A stretch of DNA of 53,865 bases from Lachnospiraceae bacterium (GTDB lineage Bacteria; Bacillota; Clostridia; Lachnospirales; Lachnospiraceae), in assembly GCA_015057055.1 (NCBI GenBank), contig SVFE01000011.1:1-53865 (forward strand), written 5' to 3'. The translations under genes were made by a program, and so were the position numbers. Shown here piece after piece: positions 1-7,527 of the stretch. Position 1 is the stretch's first letter. Each line of letters starts with the position of its first letter. The notes beneath the pieces are model-generated. The model had not been told where the DNA came from. It saw nothing but the letters and a program-made list of their open reading frames with translations, and did no database searches.

Positions 1-95
1 CTCTGCCAAAAGTTCTCCGGCTTCCGGCTCGATTTCCGGCTCCGGCTCTGCCAAAAGTTCCCCGGCTTCCGGTTCGATTTCCGGCTCTGCTTCAA
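1..95. repeat. 45-bp tandem repeat inside the acidic protein gene
   Basis: The unit starting CTCTGCCAAAAGTTC recurs with a period of 45 bp (15 codons). About two copies are visible and the array continues beyond the window edge. Copies differ by single substitutions that mostly preserve the Glu-Pro coding pattern. An in-frame unit length suggests copy-number variation without frameshift. Confidence 0.7.
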
Positions 96-435
96 ATCGC
101 TGCGTTAATTCTTCTAACGTAGCATTTTCTTCCACTACCTTTTGAAAATCGCCGGGAACTTCATTGCGCTCTTTCATCAATGTCTTTTCCGTATAGTTTT
201 CTTCCGCCATCGATTCACTGCTTTCCGCAATTACCTTATCCAGCATGGCATCCAAATCAAAAGCCGGTTCTTCTTTTTCTGCATCCAGCATGTCAAATAA
301 CGCCGAAATTTCTTCCGGCGACATCTTATCGCTTTCCGGAGTAGTTACATCCACTTCCGTTTCCGGCTCCGGCTCCGTATTTTGTTGTAATGCATTTGCC
401 AGCAAACTATCCAGATAATCTTCACTCGAACTCAT
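1..435 (-). CDS. Acidic repeat-containing protein, N-terminal part (partial)
   Basis: The reading frame opens at an ATG (435) preceded by AAGGGG and stays open to the window edge, so 145 residues are visible and the C-terminus is missing. I do not recognise the family. The N-terminus reads MSSSEDYLDSLLANALQQ and is followed by very acidic, low-complexity sequence rich in Glu, Asp and Pro. The last visible part contains a 15-residue repeat (EPEPEIEPEAGELLA) in tandem, matching a 45-bp DNA repeat at positions 1-90. There is no signal peptide and no membrane segment in the visible part, so it is probably cytoplasmic. It lies downstream of the sirtuin-like gene in the same direction. Confidence 0.75.
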   Translation of the reverse strand, partial: MSSSEDYLDSLLANALQQNTEPEPETEVDVTTPESDKMSPEEISALFDMLDAEKEEPAFDLDAMLDKVIAESSESMAEENYTEKTLMKERNEVPGDFQKVVEENATLEELTQRFEAEPEIEPEAGELLAEPEPEIEPEAGELLAE

Positions 436-514
436 GGAGACCCCTTACCTTTCAGTATAAAATAACCAAAACACTATCAGTTTATTGTATCATATCTGCA
501 ACCGCTTCACAATT

Positions 515-1282
515 CTAATTAACATAAAATCCCATAAATTCCAAGGAATTCAGCGGCACCGAAATTCCGCGCTCCTTGTTTTCGCTGGTATGTTGATAAA
601 ATATTTCGTGCACACGGTAAAATTCACTTTTTAAATTATAATAGGCCAGTTTATCAAATGCGAACCGGATAATGGACGGGAACCTCATGGAAGCTCCAAG
701 TTCTACAATACAAAGTTTTTTATTCACGGTGGACTGCAACCATTTTTTGTATTCGGCAAACTTCTCCAGGTAGCCTTCTTCCACGTAATTTTCCGCATAC
801 AGATTATTGAAAATTAGTTTTTTCCCACACATCGGACAAACAGGACAATCCGTCTCGGACCATTCACCCGTTTTCATTTTATTAAGACACTCTGCCGCAG
901 CATCTTTCACAGGGTAAAGCATAGGCGTACACGCCGCCTCACACTGAAGTTCATAAAGGCCGCCGCAAGGAGTCACCACATTATCCTCCCTTTCAAACAC
1001 ACGATAGACGGCATCATCCATTGCCAATGAAATGATGTAATAATCCTTCCCTTCCAACAATTTTTTCAAATTCTGATAAGCTTTGTCCTGGGGTAATGTA
1101 TCCGCACTGTCCATAATCATTTTCCGAAGATAACTCTCCTGCCAGTCATCGGCAGAACTGTTAATTCCTCTTTCCTTTTTCAGAGTTTCGAAATCCGCTT
1201 CCATCTCATTTCCGATACCAATCAGAACTTTATCCGCTTCTTCGATACTTTTCTTCATTTTTTCAAAATATTCGTTATTCAT
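515..1282 (-). CDS. Sir2-fold (sirtuin-like) protein, probably catalytically degenerate
   Basis: The 255-residue protein follows the order of a sirtuin fold. It has an N-terminal nucleotide-binding strand (KVLIGIGNEME), a central segment matching the position of the Sir2 QN-D motif (ISLAMDDAVYR), then TPCGGLYELQC, a zinc-ribbon-like cysteine set (CEAAC, CPVCPMCG) and a terminal Rossmann strand (IVELGASMRFPS). In active sirtuins these segments carry the catalytic Asn and a His in an LHG motif. Here the His position appears to be Cys and the Asn is not conserved. I chose the ATG at 1282 because AGAGG lies 6 nt upstream; an ATG 15 nt earlier has no such site. It follows the cheV terminator. Protein deacetylation is not supported; NAD or ADP-ribose binding is possible. 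Confidence 0.7.
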   Translation of the reverse strand: MNNEYFEKMKKSIEEADKVLIGIGNEMEADFETLKKERGINSSADDWQESYLRKMIMDSADTLPQDKAYQNLKKLLEGKDYYIISLAMDDAVYRVFEREDNVVTPCGGLYELQCEAACTPMLYPVKDAAAECLNKMKTGEWSETDCPVCPMCGKKLIFNNLYAENYVEEGYLEKFAEYKKWLQSTVNKKLCIVELGASMRFPSIIRFAFDKLAYYNLKSEFYRVHEIFYQHTSENKERGISVPLNSLEFMGFYVN

Positions 1283-1313
1283 CTTCAACCTCTGCATTCA
1301 TTCCTTAATAATT

Positions 1314-1343
1314 GGAAAAAACCGGAGAATCCCCGGTTTTTCC
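1314..1343 (-). terminator. Rho-independent terminator after cheV
   Basis: Inverted arms AAAACCGG (1318-1325) and CCGGTTTT (1333-1340) are followed on the minus strand by a T-run. It lies about 33 bp past the cheV stop codon and before the sirtuin-like gene. Confidence 0.75.
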
Positions 1344-1375
1344 ATTTTATATAATTTTTAATTGATTTACGGGCA

Positions 1376-2272
1376 TTATCTTCCGAGCACTTCATCAATT
1401 GTCTGTACCAATCTGCCGATTTCAGGCTTAGAGAGCTGCGCGTCGGCACCAAGTTGTTCCCCTTTTTTCCGCATCTCTTCATTTACAAGAGACGAGAAAA
1501 TAATAACCGGAATATTGGAAAGTCCCTGGGTCTCTTTAATTAACTTGGTTAACCGGTGACCGTCCATCACGGGCATCTCAATATCGGTAATTACACACTG
1601 TACATACTTGGAAATATCTCCCTTTGCACGGCAGGAGTCTATGTAGTCCCAAGCTTCTTTACCGTTTACGGTATGGGTTAGATTGGTATATCCGGCTTTT
1701 GTCAAAGATTCAACAATCAGCTTATTCAAAAGCGCGGAATCCTCTGCAATCACGATGGGCACATCGCAACGTTCACGAACCCCGAGCGCTTCCACATCTG
1801 CCACCTTAAGTCCTGTCTCCGGGCTGATATCCGTAACAATCTTTTCGAAATCTAATATAATAACCAACTTACCGTTAATCTTCACAATTCCGGTTGCAAC
1901 CCCATCTTCGGAATTGGAAATTGTAGCATCCGGCTTAATAATATCTGCCCAGGAAACACGATGAATTCCCACAACGCTCTCTACATGGAACGCAATATCC
2001 AATCGGTTAAAGTTTGTAATAATAAACAAACCGGAAGGATCAGACTCGCCGCGCTGCATACAGTTCTTTAAATCAATGGCCGTAATCATCACATCACGGG
2101 GCATAAAAATACCTTCCACGCTGGGATGTGCATTCGGCACGGGTGTAACCGCCTGATAAGGGATGATTTCGCGAATCTTTGCAACATTGATTCCGTAAGA
2201 ATTACCATCCACCATGAACTCCAGAATTTCTAATTCATTCGTTCCGTTCTCCAATAAAATTTTAGAATCCAT
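1376..2272 (-). CDS. cheV: Chemotaxis coupling protein CheV (CheW-receiver fusion)
   Basis: CheV couples chemoreceptors to the kinase CheA and its receiver domain tunes adaptation. The 298 residues comprise an N-terminal CheW-like domain (about 10-160, with EFMVDGNSYGINVAKIREII) and a C-terminal receiver domain (about 170-298). The receiver has the acidic pocket in VIAEDSA, phosphoacceptor Asp230 in VITDIEMPVMDG and the conserved Lys in LSKPE. The length is normal for CheV. The start has GAGGTGG 5-7 nt upstream. It appears to be a single-gene unit with its own promoter (2312-2340) and terminator. No other chemotaxis or flagellar gene is in the window, but its presence implies a motile or formerly motile cell. 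Confidence 0.95.
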   Translation of the reverse strand: MDSKILLENGTNELEILEFMVDGNSYGINVAKIREIIPYQAVTPVPNAHPSVEGIFMPRDVMITAIDLKNCMQRGESDPSGLFIITNFNRLDIAFHVESVVGIHRVSWADIIKPDATISNSEDGVATGIVKINGKLVIILDFEKIVTDISPETGLKVADVEALGVRERCDVPIVIAEDSALLNKLIVESLTKAGYTNLTHTVNGKEAWDYIDSCRAKGDISKYVQCVITDIEMPVMDGHRLTKLIKETQGLSNIPVIIFSSLVNEEMRKKGEQLGADAQLSKPEIGRLVQTIDEVLGR

Positions 2273-2311
2273 ATGTCCACCTCACAAGAATAAAATAAAT
2301 ACCTGTCTTTT

Positions 2312-2340
2312 ATTATAAATGTTTTCGACACAAAAGTCTA
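2312..2340 (-). promoter_or_regulatory. cheV promoter with an embedded 0A-box-like heptamer
   Basis: On the minus strand TAGACT (2335-2340), a 17-bp spacer and TATAAT (2312-2317) form a good sigma-A-type promoter. The spacer contains TGTCGAA (2324-2330), an exact copy of the core Spo0A-binding heptamer of Bacillus. The promoter is seen directly; Spo0A control is inference. Confidence 0.6.
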
Positions 2341-3126
2341 TTAAAATCCGCCATTTTGCATCAAAGTAGTCTCGGCTCTCACACCGGCCATCCGCATCAC
2401 CAAATTCACGTCCGTTATAGCCGCTGCATCTTCCTCCGACAATTCAATCAGCATCACATTGGTAATACTTTCCCCTGCCGGAATTACCCCCCGGTACATG
2501 CAAAAATCGTTAAACAGCATTGTCGTAAGGGGTGATTTCGTCATCTCATCATTGATTACCAACGCAAATCCCGCATCCAGCTGAGCCATATCCAGCGTAT
2601 AGTCGCTGCCGCTGACATTGGCCACGGAAAATTCAAACGCTACCAACATATTATTGCCGGTGGCCATAGCCATTCCCTGCCAATCATTATCCACGGTATC
2701 CGTAGGATAGGAGCGGCATACTTCAATACTTTCAAAATTGATTTCCAAATCCGTCAGTCCGAAAAATTCATCGATATCCGTATATAAAACTTCCGGAACT
2801 ACTTCGGCTTCACCGTTTCCGTCGCCTTCACCCTCTGCACCATCCGCATCGGTTTCGGCCTCTGCCATATCCTGCTCCCGCTCTGCCTGAATTTGTGCCA
2901 AAATTTCCGCTCTCCGGATTAAATCCGCCTCTTCTTCGGCAATTTCTTCTTCCGTCAGAACCGACGCTTCATAGCCTGCATGATATTCCAGCAATAACTG
3001 CGCCGCATATTCCTCCACCATTTGCAAGTGCTCGTCCGACATATCCGGAATCGCATTCGTACAACCGGTGAGCAGGACCGCTAATATGCTTATGCAAATC
3101 CATCTTGCTTTTCCAAGAATTCTCAT
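2341..3126 (-). CDS. Putative lipoprotein with acidic linker
   Basis: The 261-residue product starts with a charged n-region and hydrophobic segment ending in the lipobox LLTG|C (Cys22), so it is probably a membrane-anchored lipoprotein on the outer face. Residues about 35-110 are a Glu/Ala-rich, likely helical and acidic linker (EEEIAEEEADLIRRAEILAQ and following). The C-terminal 140 residues look like a beta-rich extracytoplasmic domain of the general DUF4352/DUF5067 style, which I cannot assign firmly. AGGAGG lies 6 nt before the ATG. It follows the sensor kinase by 89 bp with no obvious terminator between, so the two may be co-transcribed. The function is unknown. Confidence 0.75.
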   Translation of the reverse strand: MRILGKARWICISILAVLLTGCTNAIPDMSDEHLQMVEEYAAQLLLEYHAGYEASVLTEEEIAEEEADLIRRAEILAQIQAEREQDMAEAETDADGAEGEGDGNGEAEVVPEVLYTDIDEFFGLTDLEINFESIEVCRSYPTDTVDNDWQGMAMATGNNMLVAFEFSVANVSGSDYTLDMAQLDAGFALVINDEMTKSPLTTMLFNDFCMYRGVIPAGESITNVMLIELSEEDAAAITDVNLVMRMAGVRAETTLMQNGGF

Positions 3127-3215
3127 TGCACTCCTCCTAAGTCATACTAAAAAACGTAAAAAATATCAATTCATTACCTTTCTATTGTACCATTCCGGCC
3201 AATCCCGCGCAACCG

Positions 3216-4685
3216 CTATTTCGTCTCAAGTTCAAACCAAAACTCCACGCCGTTTTCCTTATTTTCCACACCAAAAGCCTGTCCCATTGCCTCCATCATC
3301 GCCTTGACAATGGATAAACCGATTCCGCTTCCGCCGTATTCCCGGCTCCTTGCCTTATCTGCTTTGTAAAACTTGTCCCAGAGCCGCTTCTTTACGTCCT
3401 CATCAATCCTCCGTCCCGTATTAAATACTCCGATTCTGACCTTTCCCACGTCTTCCAGCGGGGTTACACTGACGCGGATTTGTTTATCACCGTCAGCGTA
3501 CTGAATCGCATTATTAAAATAATTGCGGAAAACTTCTTCCGTCATATATTCATCTGCCCATACATATACCGGCGAAGGTTCCTCAAAAATGACTTCGATA
3601 CCTTTTTGTTTGGTAATAATCTCCGAAGACTGGATAAAATACTCCAGCAAAGAAACCACATTAAAATACTCCATCTCCGGCTTATCTTCGCCAAATTCCA
3701 ACTGGTTCAGGGTCATCAGTTTCTTAACCATCTGGTTCATTTTCATGGTCTCATCCATGATAACGTCCAGATAAAACTCTCTCTGCTCCGGATCGTCGGA
3801 TACATTTTCCTTCAAACCCTCCGCGTATCCCTGGATAAGCGCAATCGGAGTCTTTAATTCATGGGATACATTCGCCAAAAATTCTTTTCGCAAATTGTCA
3901 ATTCTGGTCTTGTTTTCCACGTCCTTTTGCAATTCCAGATTGGCATTTTTTAATTGCCGGATGGTCTCTTCCAGGGTTTCGGACATTTTGTTAAAGTTAC
4001 TTCCCAAAACATCAATTTCATTGTCGCCGCGCTTGGTATATTTTGCATCAAAATCCAGTTTTGCCATCCGCTCCGAAATCTTTGTAAGCTCCAGAATCGG
4101 GTCCGAAATTTTCTTGGAAATCAGCAAAATAACCAGGGATGAAATCACCACAATTGCCGTTCCGACATTGAACATAAAACCGTTGGCAAGGTGTGCATTA
4201 TCCCGAATTCCCTCTAAGGAGGTCCGAAGCATAAAAAAATTACCGTCGCCGAGTTTTCCCCACATAACCAGGTACTCAATGGCCCGTTCCTCATCCAACA
4301 CATTAGTTATAATATAGGCACCCTCACCATCCGCATCCGTTGCCTCTTCCATACGGGCCACTACCGCATTTTGGAGCTGGGAAAGAAACTCTTCATAATC
4401 CGACATGGAAGTTTTTATAATATTCGCCCCGGCATCCGCAATAATAAACTCGATGTTGTAGGTGGAACAAATGCGCAGCAGTGTATCGTCAAATTCCTCC
4501 GAGTTAATATCCCCGTTGCGGCTCCAATCATCGATGATTTCATAGGTATCCTGCAACGTCTGCTTCCGGGTCTGCATGTAATACAGTTCAAAAAAGAGCA
4601 AGTTAACAAACCAGCACATTAAAAATGTCCCGGTAGTAATAAACAGAAACGAAAAAATCAATTGTTTTTTAATCGAATGTCTCAT
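3216..4685 (-). CDS. Membrane sensor histidine kinase (HAMP-HisKA-HATPase)
   Basis: The architecture is TM1 (about 8-35), an extracytoplasmic sensor region (36-170), TM2 (about 171-190), HAMP (190-245), HisKA with His275 in ANVSHELKTP, and a C-terminal ATPase domain. The ATPase has an N-box NYFNNAIQYA, a G1-like box (FNTGRRID, with Asn where Asp is usual) and GGSGIGLS. The gene is complete at 489 residues. I chose the ATG at 4685 because MRHSIKKQ is the usual N-terminus of this type and GAGGT lies 11 nt upstream. No response regulator is adjacent. The OmpR-type regulator at 10853-11524, on the same strand, is of the kind normally found directly upstream of such kinases. A TATAAT sequence sits only 6 nt before this ATG but lacks a clear -35. 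Confidence 0.9.
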   Translation of the reverse strand: MRHSIKKQLIFSFLFITTGTFLMCWFVNLLFFELYYMQTRKQTLQDTYEIIDDWSRNGDINSEEFDDTLLRICSTYNIEFIIADAGANIIKTSMSDYEEFLSQLQNAVVARMEEATDADGEGAYIITNVLDEERAIEYLVMWGKLGDGNFFMLRTSLEGIRDNAHLANGFMFNVGTAIVVISSLVILLISKKISDPILELTKISERMAKLDFDAKYTKRGDNEIDVLGSNFNKMSETLEETIRQLKNANLELQKDVENKTRIDNLRKEFLANVSHELKTPIALIQGYAEGLKENVSDDPEQREFYLDVIMDETMKMNQMVKKLMTLNQLEFGEDKPEMEYFNVVSLLEYFIQSSEIITKQKGIEVIFEEPSPVYVWADEYMTEEVFRNYFNNAIQYADGDKQIRVSVTPLEDVGKVRIGVFNTGRRIDEDVKKRLWDKFYKADKARSREYGGSGIGLSIVKAMMEAMGQAFGVENKENGVEFWFELETK

Positions 4686-4749
4686 ACCGCTATTATACCT
4701 CATTAAAAAAACTTTTTTCTACTTTTTATTGAAATACACAGAAAATACA

Positions 4750-4786
4750 TAAAAAAGCTGTGGTCCGCATTAGCGAATCACAGCCA
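4750..4786 (-). terminator. Terminator after the OPT-PqqD unit
   Basis: Arms GCTGTG and CACAGC (4757-4784) flank a second paired segment, followed by six T residues on the minus strand. It directly follows the PqqD-like stop codon and separates that unit from the sensor kinase. Confidence 0.85.
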
Positions 4787-4790
4787 TTTT

Positions 4791-5165
4791 TTAATTTTTA
4801 TCCGTTTCCTCATTCACCCACTGCACAAAACCGTAACTGTCCAGCACCCGGAAAAACTCCGCCAAGCGCGGATACAACGGCTCCGCCGCTTCCTTAAAAT
4901 GCTCTTTCACCGGCTCGCCCAGCGCAATGATGTCCTTCTTTCCGTCCATCAGGGGCCATACAAAGCTCCCCATATCATCCAAATGAATATAACTGATTTT
5001 CGGTTTCTTTAACAACATTTGCGCCAAACGGTTCATGGTTCCTTTGTTTTCAATCATCAGCGTAACCTTTCCGTCTTCTTCCTTCTTCCAATCCAAATGG
5101 TTCGCCGGCAAAGGAATGCGCTGCAAGTAGTTTTCCGATATTGGTTCTTTCTTAGTTTTCATCAT
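4791..5165 (-). CDS. PqqD-like (RRE-fold) small protein coupled to the OPT transporter
   Basis: This 124-residue protein resembles the PqqD winged-helix fold, with a beta segment (KVTLMIENKG), the characteristic LDDMGSFVWPLMDGKKDI segment in the middle, then AEPLYPRLAEFFRVLDSYGFVQW at the C-terminus. PqqD-type domains are known as peptide-recognition elements that present precursor peptides to modifying enzymes, although many free-standing copies have no known role. Its ATG overlaps the end of the transporter gene by 14 bp, so translation is probably coupled. A terminator follows. The tight pairing with a peptide transporter suggests peptide binding or regulation of transport. There is no radical-SAM enzyme or precursor peptide gene nearby. 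Confidence 0.7.
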   Translation of the reverse strand: MMKTKKEPISENYLQRIPLPANHLDWKKEEDGKVTLMIENKGTMNRLAQMLLKKPKISYIHLDDMGSFVWPLMDGKKDIIALGEPVKEHFKEAAEPLYPRLAEFFRVLDSYGFVQWVNEETDKN

Positions 5166-7092
5166 TTTCTTCCTTCTTCGAAGGTTTGTTCCACAACGTA
5201 AACTTCAGCAAGGACAGAATAATAAGTCCCAAAACCAAAATGCTACCCAAAGGCGCCACAAAGGAAGGCAGATTCGCCATATGAGAACTTAAATCAATGA
5301 CGCTGGCAGTTCCGGCAATTGCCATAAACGCAAGCGCGATTCCCATCAGACCTTCTCCCGCTATCATACCGGAACAGAACAAAATACCATCGTTGATAAT
5401 ACGTTTCTTTTCTTCCTCTTCTTTATTCATTTTGTCAAATGCAAGACGAACCAAACCGCCAATCATGATGCAGGCGTTTAGTGACACAGGCAAATATAAA
5501 CCAATTGCAAAAGGAAGGACCGGAATACCCATAATTTCCACACAAGCCGCAATCGCTGCGCCAAAGAAAATCAAATTCCAGGGAAGATTTCCTTCCATTA
5601 CACCCTCAACAACCATTCGCATAATATTGGCCTGAGGTGCAATAAGTTCTTGACTATTTGCCGTAAATCCCCATGCATAATCCAAAAGTTCCAAGGTAAA
5701 TCCAATCGCTGCTGCGGAAGCAACCACACCGATAATCTCACCAATCTGCTGTTTCTTCGGTGTTGCACCAAGCAAATATCCGGTCTTCAAATCCTGTGAG
5801 GTATCTCCGGAAATAGCCGTGATAATACAGATAATAGAACCGATTGCAATGGCACTCTTCATACCTTCCGGTCCTACCGTACCGGTAGATTTCAACAGGA
5901 ATGTGGTAGCCAAAAGTGTAGCAATTGCCATACCGGATACCGGATTGTTACTGCTACCTACAAGACCTACCATACGGGAAGAAACCGTAGCAAAAAAGAA
6001 TCCGAATACCACAACAATTACCGCACCAAGAAGTGTTACGGGAACTGCAGGAACAAGCCAAACTGCTAATGTAAGCACCACAATACCGGCAATAATAATT
6101 CTGATGTCCAAATCCCGGGCCGTACGGGCAGTGTTTTTAACATTTTTTTCCTTCATGCTCTTCAACGTATCCGCAAACGTCCGAATAATCAAAGGCAAGG
6201 ATTTAACCAAACTGATAATTCCTCCTGCCGCCAATGCACCGGCACCGATGTAACGGGCATAATCTTTCCAAATCTGGTTTGTACCACCCTCTTGATATAA
6301 CTCCATGATGGTCATTCCATCACGCGAAAATACTTCCAATTCAGGTGCCAATAAAACTAACATGGGCATTATAACCATCCAGTTAAGAAAACCGCCGGCA
6401 AACATATAAGATGCAATTCTGGGACCGCAGATGTAACCAACACTGAGAAGTGCAGGATAAATCTGGGTACCGATTTCACCGCCGTAGGATTTAAACTTAT
6501 ATGAAACCGCTTCCGGTACTGCTTTCAATCCGTCAATAATAAACTTGAATACCGCAGCAAAACCCATGCCGGCAAATACGGTAGAGGCATTGGTTCCACC
6601 TTCTTCACCTGCAAGAAGAACTTCTGCGCAGGCGGTACCTTCCGGATAAGGAAGCACTCCATGCTCCCGCACAATCAAAGCATTACGAAGGGGCACCATA
6701 AAAAATACACCTAAAAGACCACCCAAAAGCGCGATAACAGAAATCTCCAACAATCCGGGCTTTTCCATTACACCTTCGGATGCCCAAATATAAAGTGCAG
6801 GCAACGTAAAAACCGCACCTGCTGCAACAGATTCACCGGCGGAACCGGTGGTCTGAACAAAGTTACTTTCCAAAATGGATTTCTTTTTTAACAGTTTACG
6901 AATTACACCCATGGCAATTACTGCCGCCGGAATGGAAGCCGAAACCGTCATACCTACCTTTGCTCCCAGATAGGCATTTGCCGCTCCAAAAACAACCGAC
7001 AAAAGCACACCCATAACCACGGATGCCACCGTAATTTCCGGTGTTACCTTGTCCGCCGGAATATACGGCTGAAACTCTTTTTGTTCGTTCAT
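5152..7092 (-). CDS. OPT-family oligopeptide transporter
   Basis: The 646-residue integral membrane protein belongs to the OPT superfamily (proton-coupled uptake of small peptides or metal chelates). Many hydrophobic helices span its full length. OPT-type segments include PYIPADKVTPEITVASVVMG at the N-terminus, PYPEGTACAEVL, and the SSNNPVSGMAIATLL and GDTSQDLKTGYLLGATP loops. The length is typical for bacterial members. The start has GAGGG about 8 nt upstream. A TTGTGA-17-TATGAT promoter lies at 7144-7172. The downstream partner, overlapping by 14 bp, is the PqqD-like gene. The substrate cannot be read from the sequence. Confidence 0.93.
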   Translation of the reverse strand: MNEQKEFQPYIPADKVTPEITVASVVMGVLLSVVFGAANAYLGAKVGMTVSASIPAAVIAMGVIRKLLKKKSILESNFVQTTGSAGESVAAGAVFTLPALYIWASEGVMEKPGLLEISVIALLGGLLGVFFMVPLRNALIVREHGVLPYPEGTACAEVLLAGEEGGTNASTVFAGMGFAAVFKFIIDGLKAVPEAVSYKFKSYGGEIGTQIYPALLSVGYICGPRIASYMFAGGFLNWMVIMPMLVLLAPELEVFSRDGMTIMELYQEGGTNQIWKDYARYIGAGALAAGGIISLVKSLPLIIRTFADTLKSMKEKNVKNTARTARDLDIRIIIAGIVVLTLAVWLVPAVPVTLLGAVIVVVFGFFFATVSSRMVGLVGSSNNPVSGMAIATLLATTFLLKSTGTVGPEGMKSAIAIGSIICIITAISGDTSQDLKTGYLLGATPKKQQIGEIIGVVASAAAIGFTLELLDYAWGFTANSQELIAPQANIMRMVVEGVMEGNLPWNLIFFGAAIAACVEIMGIPVLPFAIGLYLPVSLNACIMIGGLVRLAFDKMNKEEEEKKRIINDGILFCSGMIAGEGLMGIALAFMAIAGTASVIDLSSHMANLPSFVAPLGSILVLGLIILSLLKFTLWNKPSKKEENDEN

Positions 7093-7143
7093 GAAATAAC
7101 CCTCAACTTTCTTTTGCTTTTCTCCCTAATTCACACTCTTTAT

Positions 7144-7172
7144 ATCATACCCAATTTTCGGCAGAATCACAA
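7144..7172 (-). promoter_or_regulatory. Promoter of the OPT-PqqD unit
   Basis: On the minus strand TTGTGA (7167-7172), a 17-bp spacer and TATGAT (7144-7149) precede the transporter start by about 50 bp. It is back-to-back with the toxin gene reading right. Confidence 0.65.
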
Positions 7173-7187
7173 GGAAAACGCAAATTT

Positions 7188-7193
7188 TATACT
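7188..7193 (+). promoter_or_regulatory. Possible -10 box of the toxin mRNA
   Basis: TATACT lies about 38 bp before the toxin start. No good -35 is visible, so the assignment is weak. Confidence 0.35.
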
Positions 7194-7230
7194 TTTTTGC
7201 CTTTTTTCAAAAATAGCAGAGATGATGTAT

Positions 7231-7320
7231 ATGAACACTGCTTTCGATTTTAAAGACTTGATGTCTTTCGGAATGTTCCTCTTGGCACTGCTGACATTCA
7301 TTTATTTGATATGTCACTAA
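7231..7320 (+). CDS. Holin-like type I toxin peptide
   Basis: This 29-residue peptide (MNTAFDFKDLMSFGMFLLAL, then a hydrophobic end with TFIYLICH) has one transmembrane helix after a short polar N-terminus, the pattern of the putative holin-like toxin family (Fst/TxpA/BsrG type). The ATG at 7231 is chosen because AGAGATGAT, close to the anti-SD complement, lies just upstream; two nearer ATGs overlap that site. A TATACT box is at 7188-7193. Immediately downstream are a bidirectional terminator and a strong opposing promoter for an antisense RNA, which is the arrangement of type I toxin-antitoxin loci. Family membership is from pattern recognition, without a search. Confidence 0.72.
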   Translation: MNTAFDFKDLMSFGMFLLALLTFIYLICH

Positions 7321-7325
7321 CATAA

Positions 7326-7412
7326 CAAAAACCTTCCCTGTACTTTGACCGGTGCGGGAAGGCTCTTGTTTTTCCATATTGGTCAACCACTCTGTGGCGA
7401 TTGCCTTTTGTT
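7326..7412 (-). ncRNA. Predicted antisense antitoxin RNA of the holin-like toxin
   Basis: A minus-strand promoter with an extended -10 (TGCTATAAT, -10 at 7419-7424; TTGTAA at 7441-7446; 16-bp spacer) would start an RNA near 7412. It would run toward the toxin gene and end at the hairpin 7332-7362, giving about 80 nt that overlaps the 3' end of the toxin mRNA. No reading frame with a ribosome binding site is seen in it. This matches the layout of known Fst/TxpA-type antitoxin RNAs; the ends are inferred. Confidence 0.6.
7332..7376. terminator. Bidirectional terminator shared by toxin mRNA and antisense RNA
   Basis: Arms CCTTCCC (7332-7338) and GGGAAGG (7356-7362) have a T-rich tail on both sides, CTCTTGTTTTT to the right and TTTTTG on the minus strand to the left. 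Confidence 0.75.
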
Positions 7413-7418
7413 AATTAT

Positions 7419-7446
7419 ATTATAGCAGAAATCGGGATCATTACAA
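7419..7446 (-). promoter_or_regulatory. Antitoxin RNA promoter (extended -10)
   Basis: TTGTAA, a 16-bp spacer and TATAAT with a TG extension one base upstream make this one of the stronger promoters in the window. Beyond it, up to 7527, I see nothing else. Confidence 0.65.
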
Positions 7447-7527
7447 GTTATTTTTTCTTCCTTAATGACAATCCATCAATGTTTTGAATATACCTACACT
7501 TAGGATATTGAGATAATGTCACAAGAA

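Noticed and set aside
4687-4698. Leaderless promoter for the sensor kinase
   Set aside because: TATAAT stands 6 nt before the ATG, but no -35 hexamer is found at 16-18 bp, and the overlapping GAGGT can act as a ribosome binding site.
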